A DNA stretch of 13,406 bases from an uncultured Collinsella sp. (GTDB lineage: Bacteria > Actinomycetota > Coriobacteriia > Coriobacteriales > Coriobacteriaceae), in contig CAUEQX010000044.1 in assembly GCA_959020035.1 (NCBI GenBank), positions 1 to 13,406 on the forward strand, read 5' to 3'. Below are positions 1-5,772 of the stretch, piece by piece. A model generated the notes under the pieces. The model had not been told where the DNA came from, ran no database searches, and saw only the letters and a list, made by a program, of their open reading frames with translations. A program made the position numbers and the translations under genes. Each line of letters opens with the position of its first letter. Position 1 is the stretch's first letter.

Positions 1-2
1 AC

Positions 3-341
3 CCCAACCTCACTGCCAACGGTGCCGTGCGCGCCAACCGCGCCGCACAGTTTATGCCCTTTGCCGCCCTCACGGGATACTACGAACTCGTGCGCAAGCA
101 GGAAATCACCGTCGAGCAAAAACGTGAGCTCACGGAAGAAAAAGCCCTCGAGCTTTCGCAAAAGCTCGAGGGCCTCAAACGCGGCGACTTGGTGCGCGTC
201 ACCTATTACGATACGTACGGCTATCGTAGCCGCACGGGCATTCTCGACGAAGCGTTACCCGCATTCAAGCTGCTCAAACTCAGGGATATCGCCATCAACT
301 TCGACGATATCCAGGACATTGAGCTACGCGGACGAGCCTAG
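3..341 (+). CDS. YolD-like family protein, 5' truncated by window edge
   Basis: The frame is open from the first base of the window, so the true start lies upstream. A GTG at 27 is in frame, but the residues before it (PNLTANGA) read as real protein, so I treat the gene as partial. The core 'RAAQFMPFAALTGYYE' resembles the R-A-x-x-F-x-P-F-x-A-L-x-G-Y signature of YolD-like proteins. A charged helical stretch (KRELTEEKALELSQKLEGL) follows, then a small beta-rich end (GDLVRVTYYDTYGYRSRTG). YolD-like genes are commonly found next to Y-family DNA polymerase (DinB/UmuC-like) genes and are thought to accompany translesion synthesis; whether one lies upstream cannot be seen here. The stop TAG at 339-341 overlaps the stop of the convergent surface-protein gene. 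The molecular function of the family is not well defined. Confidence 0.75.
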   Translation, partial: PNLTANGAVRANRAAQFMPFAALTGYYELVRKQEITVEQKRELTEEKALELSQKLEGLKRGDLVRVTYYDTYGYRSRTGILDEALPAFKLLKLRDIAINFDDIQDIELRGRA

Positions 342-2890
342 CGACGAGAACGCTTGCGCAAGACGAGAGCAATGCCAAGCACTGCGGCAGCTGCAACCAG
401 CAATCCCAAGACCAGCGTGAGGGTCGAGTCGCCAGCGCGAGGCAGCGAGCCGTCCTTCGGAGTCTTCTTAGCGGTCGTCGTGACGGTGGTCGTGGTGCTG
501 CTCGACTGGTCGTTGCCACCCGTCTGGCTGCCGCCAGGCTGATCGCCGCCACCCGGCTGCGAAGGATCGGTGGGTTCCGTCGGATCCGGAGTACCGGGAT
601 CAACCGGATTCTCCGAATTCTCCTTGCGCTGGATCCAGACCTGGCAACCATAGAACGGGTTGGCGGTACCAAGGCACAGACCCTGGTTGGTCACCGCAAA
701 GGTGCGCAGACCATGGTTATACGGATCGTTAAAGCCATTGGTCGTCAGCGTCGTAAAGTTCACGCCGTCCTCGGTCACATACATATCAAAGCCGCGCTCG
801 GCATCGCGCAGGTAACACATGCACGTAAGGACACTCTGCAACTTCTTGAGGTTCTCCTCGCTCAGCAGCTTATCGAGCGCATCCTGAATATCGCTCGGCA
901 GCTCGGTGCCATAGGCATCCTCGTACTGCTGCTTAAGGCTCTCATAGCTATCGAGCATGTCCTGATACTGGTCGGCAAAGGACTTGAAGTACGCGATCTC
1001 GCCATCGATCTTCTGGACATAAGCGGCGTCGTCCTCAAAGTCCTGGGACATCGTCGCGGCCTGATCGCAAAGACCGCCCGCGGCATCCTCCAGCGCATCG
1101 CTCAGATCGCCAAAGCCCTTAGCAACCTCGGTCTTCTCGTCATCGACATCGACGGCCTTGTTTGAATCATCAACCTCAGCAGCTTCGTTCGAATCATCGA
1201 CCTCGACGGCCTCGTTTGAATCATCGTCCGCAAGCGTGTTCACGGGAACGATGGGGTCGTCAGGCGATTTCTTGTCGAGCAGGTGATTGAGCAGGTCCCT
1301 AAGGCGCTGAACCTGAGAGTCCCACTCCTCGGGCGTCATATCGATAATGTCGCCATTGGAGAACTGGCCGATCGGCTCAAGCAGGCTCGCGGTATCAAAG
1401 GTACCGATATACAGCTTGCCGTCGAACTTCTGCATGCGCCAAATGTACTGGTTCTCGTTTCGGCCAAAGCCCGAAGTCAGGCCGGAAATACCGCCCTCGG
1501 GGAACATGTCGGTGCGATCGCCAACGACAAGCTCCATGTTCTCGTCCTTGTCCATGCGATAGATGTTAACCGACTGCTCAAGATTGGCATTCACAAACGA
1601 GCAGTCAACGCCACCCATGCTGCTCTTGCCGCCCTCTTCGGTGTTGGATTTGTTGAACAGGATGCGCTCGAGGGCAATCTCCTCGTCGTTGTATTCACCG
1701 ATATAGAGGTAGTCGTTGTAGACGATGAGGTTGGCAGCGCCAGAACGGGTACGGGCAGGATCGATGCCAAAGCAGTACTTTGCACCGTCCGTCTTCTGAT
1801 CGCCGACAATGGGAGTCCACGAATAGCTGCCGTCGGCATTCTTGTCGCCACGGACCATGGCAAACGACTGCATGGAATTATCATCGGGAGCGTTCTCGGG
1901 CGTACCGGTGCAGATGGTCGCATAGAGATGGCCATTGTACGAGACCATATCCCAAATGGCGCCGCCGTAGATGCTGTCCTGATAGCGAATCGCCGGATAG
2001 CCAAACAGCGTCTCCGAGTTGGCAATCTCGGTGAAGCTGTCCTGGCCCTTCGAGGGGTCAGACGACGTCAGGATTGTCGACACAAAATTACCGTTCGCGT
2101 CTTTACCCACATTACTGATGACGAGCTGGCCATCATGGACGCACATGCCGCGGATACCGGTAGAAATGCCCTGCTTGTAGGCAGCACCGTAATCCTGCAT
2201 GCTCGAAAGGCCCTGATAGACAACTTTGTACTCATCCGTCTTAGGATCGATCTCGTATACAGCAGGCAGGCCGCCTTTGCCGTCATTGGTCCTGACGCTG
2301 CCGCAGAAATAGAGCTTACCCTTATAGCTCACGGCATTGCGGAACAAAGGAGCGACGCCGTTGAGCGATTCAGAGAGTAGCAGCTTGGTCTCACCGGTCT
2401 TGGTATTGATCTTGACCAAGATGCCGCCGCTGTCCTTGTCGGCCGTGCCGTCCTCCTTCTGCTGTCCATAGAAGAAGGTACCGTTAAACATGGCCTCCAG
2501 CGTCAGGCGCATGGTTTCGACATCAAAGGAATCGCCCAGCGTGCTGTTCATGAGCGTCAGCGTGTTGCCCATCGCCGCATAGCAGGTGCCCACATAAAGC
2601 CAGTCACCATAGCTCGCAGCCGCCCAAGTGTAGCTCTGGCCGCGATCGCCTTCGTTGTTGGCCGTATTACCATCGGCGCCCGGAACGGCAACGGCACCGT
2701 TACCCTGGTAGTCGACGATGCCATCCGGCTGCGACGTTCCTACCGTAGGATGCGAGAGCTTCTCAAAGGAATACCCATTTCCCGCATTGTAGGTAACGGC
2801 ACCCGATGCGTCTTCGGCGTGCGCCGGCAGCGGCGATACCAAGATAGCGGCAAGCGCTGCCACCAAGCCAAGTGTTCCCACTCGTCTCAT
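338..2890 (-). CDS. Large secreted, sortase-type cell-wall-anchored surface protein with beta-propeller-like repeats
   Basis: 850 residues. The ATG at 2890 follows the SD AGGGGAGG at about 10 nt. Residues 1-25 form a signal peptide with a likely AHA|ED cleavage site. Residues about 90-505 contain recurring '[YF]xGxLYxGT'-type strands (GDWLYVGT, KGKLYFCG, NGHLYATI, NDYLYIGE, DGKLYIGT) typical of beta-propeller blades. One more such unit (GLRTFAVTNQGLCLGTANPF) appears at 728-747, after an intervening segment of about 200 residues. That segment holds three acidic 9-residue repeats (556-582) and a helical, probably coiled-coil region (about 585-700). A Pro/Gly/Asp then Ser/Thr-rich wall-spanning linker (760-810) leads to LPRAG at 816-820, a hydrophobic helix and an RKRSRR tail, the layout of a sortase substrate. 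The threonine of LPxTG is alanine here. Ligand and role are unknown; an extracellular binding or adhesion role is inference. The stop shares CTAG with the convergent YolD-like gene. Confidence 0.85.
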   Translation of the reverse strand: MRRVGTLGLVAALAAILVSPLPAHAEDASGAVTYNAGNGYSFEKLSHPTVGTSQPDGIVDYQGNGAVAVPGADGNTANNEGDRGQSYTWAAASYGDWLYVGTCYAAMGNTLTLMNSTLGDSFDVETMRLTLEAMFNGTFFYGQQKEDGTADKDSGGILVKINTKTGETKLLLSESLNGVAPLFRNAVSYKGKLYFCGSVRTNDGKGGLPAVYEIDPKTDEYKVVYQGLSSMQDYGAAYKQGISTGIRGMCVHDGQLVISNVGKDANGNFVSTILTSSDPSKGQDSFTEIANSETLFGYPAIRYQDSIYGGAIWDMVSYNGHLYATICTGTPENAPDDNSMQSFAMVRGDKNADGSYSWTPIVGDQKTDGAKYCFGIDPARTRSGAANLIVYNDYLYIGEYNDEEIALERILFNKSNTEEGGKSSMGGVDCSFVNANLEQSVNIYRMDKDENMELVVGDRTDMFPEGGISGLTSGFGRNENQYIWRMQKFDGKLYIGTFDTASLLEPIGQFSNGDIIDMTPEEWDSQVQRLRDLLNHLLDKKSPDDPIVPVNTLADDDSNEAVEVDDSNEAAEVDDSNKAVDVDDEKTEVAKGFGDLSDALEDAAGGLCDQAATMSQDFEDDAAYVQKIDGEIAYFKSFADQYQDMLDSYESLKQQYEDAYGTELPSDIQDALDKLLSEENLKKLQSVLTCMCYLRDAERGFDMYVTEDGVNFTTLTTNGFNDPYNHGLRTFAVTNQGLCLGTANPFYGCQVWIQRKENSENPVDPGTPDPTEPTDPSQPGGGDQPGGSQTGGNDQSSSTTTTVTTTAKKTPKDGSLPRAGDSTLTLVLGLLVAAAAVLGIALVLRKRSRR
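1145..1225 (-). repeat. Three tandem 27-bp in-frame repeats encoding an acidic linker
   Basis: The octamer GAATCATC recurs at 1164, 1191 and 1218, exactly 27 bp apart. In the surface-protein frame this encodes DDSNEAVEV, DDSNEAAEV and DDSNKAVDV, followed by a partial DDEK. The repeat is in frame, so copy-number change would lengthen or shorten the linker without a frameshift. It lies at the start of the helical insert between propeller-like blades. Confidence 0.9.
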
Positions 2891-2980
2891 AAGGTTATAG
2901 CCTCCCCTGTCCTAAAGCCCAGTTTTAGCATTCTTCATTTCTGTCCACGGTTAATTGCAATCTGAGCACAGCAATAATCA

Positions 2981-2996
2981 GTGTATAAATATACAC
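2981..2996. promoter_or_regulatory. Perfect 7-bp inverted repeat, possible operator upstream of the surface-protein gene
   Basis: GTGTATA-AA-TATACAC is a perfect dyad with a 2-nt centre, about 90 bp upstream of the surface-protein start codon. It lies in an AT-rich stretch unlike the surrounding coding DNA. The arrangement fits a dimeric repressor site, but I could not place a convincing -35/-10 pair around it and no regulator gene is adjacent, so operator function is inferred. Confidence 0.4.
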
Positions 2997-3000
2997 CTGT

Positions 3001-3110
3001 AATTTTTTGGACGGGTTCATAGATGCTCGATTGGTAGCGAATTCCGCGCAAACCGTCACCAAACTCCACTTTTGCCGCATCTAAAGGTTATTTTTGCGCA
3101 AATTTTTGGA
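3001..3110. repeat. Intergenic repeat-rich stretch bounded by near-identical direct repeats
   Basis: AATTTTTTGGA at 3001-3011 recurs as AATTTTTGGA at 3101-3110. Between them is an inverted pair, TAGATGC (3020-3026) and GCATCTA (3077-3083), enclosing 50 bp. A near-palindrome TTTTTGCGCAAATTTTT sits at 3092-3108. No ORF with a ribosome-binding site is visible here. It could be a small repetitive element or a structured 3' region of the HMA gene. No strong intrinsic terminator was found for that gene. Confidence 0.3.
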
Positions 3111-3162
3111 TGCCGATAGTCACAATGGGCAGGAGGCTGGTACCCACCGGAGAGGGCAACGC

Positions 3163-3546
3163 CTACATTTTCATAACGTAATAGCCCGCACCCCTCACTG
3201 CCGTCTCGAGTGTGTCGCGATCAACCGGGCGCTTCGAGCGCACGCGTGCCGTGTGGTCCGCGTACGTTACCGTAGCCCACACGCCATCAAGCGCATTGAG
3301 GGCATTCGTCACATTCCGGGCGCAGCCGTCGCAACTCATGCCGCCGATAAGGAGTTCCTCACGATAGGGGTAGTGGGACTCGTCGGTGTCTGCCACCACA
3401 ACCTTTTTGGCCTTCTTGCCGCTCGCACCATCGCTGCAGCAACTCTTCCCGTGTGTCGAAGCAGCAATGCGACGCAGTCCAAAAAACATGCCGACGGCAA
3501 TGACGGTCAGCACGATGAGATTCGCAGGGTTGAGCAATTCACTCAT
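3163..3546 (-). CDS. Membrane-anchored heavy-metal-associated (HMA) domain protein
   Basis: 127 residues when started at the ATG at 3546, which has an AAAGGGG SD about 7 nt upstream; the in-frame ATG at 3567 lies before this SD and is unlikely. Residues 8-25 are a single hydrophobic helix followed by RR. Next come a Cys pair (C36-C37) and a lysine-rich linker. Residues about 62-127 form an HMA fold with the metal-binding motif GMSCDGC (C72, C75) and the family's late 'GAGYYV' strand. HMA domains bind soft metals such as Cu(I) through the two cysteines and pass them to P-type ATPases or sensors. No ATPase gene is adjacent, so this protein may act as a membrane-tethered metal acceptor or buffer. 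A CsoR-like palindrome lies about 30 bp upstream and supports copper-linked control. Confidence 0.85.
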   Translation of the reverse strand: MSELLNPANLIVLTVIAVGMFFGLRRIAASTHGKSCCSDGASGKKAKKVVVADTDESHYPYREELLIGGMSCDGCARNVTNALNALDGVWATVTYADHTARVRSKRPVDRDTLETAVRGAGYYVMKM

Positions 3547-3574
3547 GCGTTCCCCTTTCAGTAGCACTATCTAG

Positions 3575-3591
3575 ATACCCCCATGGGGTGT
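3575..3591. promoter_or_regulatory. Putative CsoR-type (copper) operator
   Basis: The sequence ATACCCCCATGGGGTGT contains ACCCC-N3-GGGGT, with extended A/T symmetry at the outer ends. It resembles the TACCC...GGGTA-type G-tract operators of the CsoR/RcnR family that control copper efflux and chaperone genes. It lies 28-45 bp upstream of the HMA-protein start, in the 5' leader or near the transcription start. No CsoR gene is in the window, so the assignment rests on the motif and on the metal-binding product. Confidence 0.5.
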
Positions 3592-3653
3592 CCCCATCTT
3601 AACCCAAAATCATGTCCGTTCGGTCAATTAGTTTTCCTCTTCAAACTTTTTTG

Positions 3654-3681
3654 TTGACCATGGCTTACTTTCGTGTATAAG
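3654..3681 (+). promoter_or_regulatory. Candidate sigma-70 promoter for DUF3793-flavodoxin pair
   Basis: TTGACC (3654-3659) and TATAAG (3676-3681) are separated by 16 bp. Each matches the consensus in five of six positions, and the region is AT-rich. The -10 ends 38 bp before the GTG start of the DUF3793 gene. Just downstream, 3688-3694 reads TAGGTTA, like one half of a DtxR/IdeR box, but the second half is missing. Confidence 0.55.
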
Positions 3682-3719
3682 TTTTCCTAGGTTAACAGTT
3701 TAGATCCGTAAGGAGCGCC

Positions 3720-4424
3720 GTGACTCGAACCATAGACATCCCAACGTTTCAGGCAGCAGTCGTGCGCAACTGCTCTCCCACGCTCGCGGGCATCAAGCCG
3801 GCATCGCTCTTTACCTATCCAGGCACCTATGCCCACGGGGACGGCTCGACCGCAACCGAAACCATCGCAGAACGCCGAGCACGCCTGCTCAACGTTATCG
3901 CCCAGTGCAATCGCGAGCTTGACCCGTTCGGTATCCACCTGAGTGTTTTGGTCTGGCGGCCCTGCGGAGCGCTCGTGTATATGTACCGAGCCAAAAGCCT
4001 CACCACCTATTTCGCAGACCCTCGCGCCCAAACGGCGCTCGCCTCGGAAGGCTACGACACGAGAGACCTTTCGACATGCCTTGTGCATTTGGCATCACGC
4101 ATCACGCTCGCGAGCAATAACGTCGCGGAATGCGCCTGTAGCCAGACTCGATGCGCACTACCCCAGCAAGCTAGCTGCAGCAACAACTGCACCTGCGAGT
4201 TTCCGCACGAAATAGGCTACTTCCTCGGATATCCCTACGACGACGTGCACGAGTTTATCGCCCAGCGCGGCGAGAACTACAAGGTCTTTGGAGCTTGGAA
4301 GCTCTACACGAATGTCGAGCAAGCGCTTGCGATGTTTGACGCCTACCGCGCTTGCACTCAATACCTCACCTTTGTCTATCAGCAGGGCTGCAGCCTGGCG
4401 CAACTTGCCCAGGCAACCCGATAG
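3720..4424 (+). CDS. DUF3793 family protein with Cys-rich insert
   Basis: 234 residues from a GTG preceded by AAGGAG at 4 nt. The C-terminal half carries the family hallmark 'FPHEIGYFLGYPYDDVHEFI' (161-180), then 'GENYKVFGAWKLYTN' (184-198) and a helical end. Just before it, residues 138-159 form a Cys-rich stretch (C138, C140, C145, C153, C157, C159), a possible metal or [Fe-S] site. There is no signal peptide or membrane helix, so it should be cytosolic. DUF3793 proteins have no established activity; from memory they occur in anaerobes and often sit near flavodoxin genes, as here with 46 nt between the two. A redox or iron-related role together with the flavodoxin is inference. Confidence 0.85.
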   Translation: MTRTIDIPTFQAAVVRNCSPTLAGIKPASLFTYPGTYAHGDGSTATETIAERRARLLNVIAQCNRELDPFGIHLSVLVWRPCGALVYMYRAKSLTTYFADPRAQTALASEGYDTRDLSTCLVHLASRITLASNNVAECACSQTRCALPQQASCSNNCTCEFPHEIGYFLGYPYDDVHEFIAQRGENYKVFGAWKLYTNVEQALAMFDAYRACTQYLTFVYQQGCSLAQLAQATR

Positions 4425-4436
4425 AACATAGAAGCC

Positions 4437-4451
4437 GCGGCAACCTGCCGC
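4437..4451 (+). other. Small intercistronic hairpin before flavodoxin
   Basis: GCGGCA-ACC-TGCCGC forms a 6-bp GC-rich stem with a 3-nt loop in the 46-nt gap between the DUF3793 and flavodoxin genes. No T-run follows, so it is not a terminator; it might stabilise the flavodoxin message. Function is unproven. Confidence 0.3.
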
Positions 4452-4470
4452 ACAACTGAAAGGACTCAAC

Positions 4471-4890
4471 ATGAGCAAGATCGCCGTCGTCTACTGGAGC
4501 GGCACGGGCAACACCGAGGCCATGGCAAACTTCGTTGCCGAAGGTGCAACCGATGTCGGCGCCGAGGCAGAGGTCATCCCCTGCGCCGACTTCTCTGCCG
4601 ACAAGGCCGCCGAATATGATGCCTTCGCCTTTGGCTGCCCCGCCATGGGCTCCGAGGAACTCGAGTACGATGAGTTCCAGCCGATGTGGGACGAGGTCAA
4701 GGAGACTCTCGGCGACAAGAAGGTCGTCCTCTTTGGCTCTTATTCGTGGGCCGAGGGCGAATGGATGGACAACTGGAAGGCGGACGCCGACGAGGCGGGT
4801 GTTAACGTCGTCGATTCCGTCATCTGCTACGACGCCCCCGACGATGAGGGCGAGGCGGCCTGCCGCGCCCTTGGAGCCGAGCTCGCCTAG
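4471..4890 (+). CDS. Short-chain flavodoxin
   Basis: 139 residues, the usual length of short-chain clostridial-type flavodoxins. The ATG follows AAAGGA at about 8 nt. The FMN phosphate-binding loop is 'SGTGNTEAM' (10-18). 'GCPAMGSEEL' (55-64) corresponds to the first isoalloxazine-flanking loop, and 'GSYSWAEGEWMDNW' (90-103) to the second. The protein is acidic and has no export signal, consistent with a cytosolic one-electron carrier that can substitute for ferredoxin. It is probably co-transcribed with the DUF3793 gene. Flavodoxins are often induced under iron limitation, but the sequence gives only a weak hint of such control here. Confidence 0.95.
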   Translation: MSKIAVVYWSGTGNTEAMANFVAEGATDVGAEAEVIPCADFSADKAAEYDAFAFGCPAMGSEELEYDEFQPMWDEVKETLGDKKVVLFGSYSWAEGEWMDNWKADADEAGVNVVDSVICYDAPDDEGEAACRALGAELA

Positions 4891-4951
4891 CGGCAATGAG
4901 CTCCGCACGTAACGCGCTCTGCACCAAAACACATTCGCGTCCCACCAAAAC

Positions 4952-4982
4952 CGGGAGCCGGATCACATCCAGCTCCCGTTTT
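4952..4982. terminator. Bidirectional intrinsic terminator between flavodoxin and ABC operon
   Basis: CGGGAGC (4952-4958) pairs with GCTCCCG (4972-4978), and an inner GGAT/ATCC extends the stem to a CAC loop across one C-A mismatch. It is followed by TTTT on the + strand and preceded by AAAA, which gives a U-run on the - strand. It can therefore end both convergent transcripts. The ABC ATPase stop codon lies inside the hairpin. Confidence 0.85.
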
Positions 4983-5760
4983 CTGCTATGCTAGTCATAT
5001 AAAGCCACCACGAGATATTGCCCAAGAACGCCTTGGTGCGCTCGCTCTTGGGGTGGTCGAAGACCTCGCTCGGCGTACCCTCTTCTACAATGACGCCGCC
5101 GTCCATAAAGACGACGCGGTCGGCGACATCGCGGGCAAAGCCCATCTCGTGCGTCACGACGATCATGGTCATACCGTCGTGCGCCAGGTCGCGCATGACG
5201 CCCAGGACGTCGCGCACGAGCTCAGGGTCGAGCGCCGAGGTGGCCTCGTCAAAGAGCATGACGTGCGGGTTCATCGACAGGGCGCGGGCGATGGCAACGC
5301 GCTGCTGCTGGCCGCCCGAAAGCTGACTCGGCATAAAATCGATGCGCTCGGCAAGACCGACCTTGGTCAGCTCCTCGACGGCGATCTTCTCGGCCTCTTC
5401 CTTGCTGCGCTTGAGCACCTTTTGTTGCGCAAGCATGACGTTCTTTTTGACCGACAAGTGCGGGAACAGGTTGAACTGCTGAAAGACCATGCCCAGGTGC
5501 GTACGCACTTTGTTGAGGTCGACACCCTTGGCGCACACATCCACGCCCTCAACGATAATCGAGCCGCTCGTGGGATGCTCCAGACGATTGATGCAGCGAA
5601 GCATCGTCGACTTGCCCGAGCCCGAGGGGCCCAAGACCACAACGACCTCACCCTTGTGCACATCCAGATCGATATCGCGCAGGACCACGTTGTCGCCAAA
5701 GGCCTTCTGGAGGTTCTTGATACTGACGACGACCTCGTTCGAGTTATTGGTTTCACTCAT
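4963..5760 (-). CDS. Polar amino acid ABC transporter, ATP-binding protein (GlnQ/HisP type)
   Basis: 265 residues; the ATG follows AAGGAGG at 7 nt. Motifs are Walker A GPSGSGKS (44-51), Q-loop around FQQFNLFP (93-100), signature LSGGQ (147-151), Walker B VMLFDE (167-172) with D-loop SALDPE (175-180), and H-loop H204. It hydrolyses ATP on the cytoplasmic face to drive import of an amino acid captured by the lipoprotein encoded upstream. It is 12 nt downstream of the permease gene. Family members usually end shortly after 'AFLG'; here about 15 extra residues (from W251) run into the operon terminator. Substrate identity cannot be read from this subunit. Confidence 0.95.
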   Translation of the reverse strand: MSETNNSNEVVVSIKNLQKAFGDNVVLRDIDLDVHKGEVVVVLGPSGSGKSTMLRCINRLEHPTSGSIIVEGVDVCAKGVDLNKVRTHLGMVFQQFNLFPHLSVKKNVMLAQQKVLKRSKEEAEKIAVEELTKVGLAERIDFMPSQLSGGQQQRVAIARALSMNPHVMLFDEATSALDPELVRDVLGVMRDLAHDGMTMIVVTHEMGFARDVADRVVFMDGGVIVEEGTPSEVFDHPKSERTKAFLGNISWWLYMTSIAENGSWM

Positions 5761-5772
5761 GATAGGACCTCC

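Noticed and set aside
1145..1225. CRISPR-like spacing of short repeats
   Set aside because: The repeats are contiguous 27-bp coding units without spacers, inside a protein gene.
1283..2380. Long + strand open frame (365 codons) opposite the surface-protein gene
   Set aside because: It lies fully antisense to a gene with signal peptide, anchor and SD, and its translation shows no domain. GC-rich codon bias keeps this frame open.
3596..3627. Possible - strand promoter for the HMA gene (TTGACC at 3627-3622, TAAGAT at 3601-3596)
   Set aside because: The 20-bp spacer is too long for a confident sigma-70 call, although its position next to the CsoR-like box is attractive.
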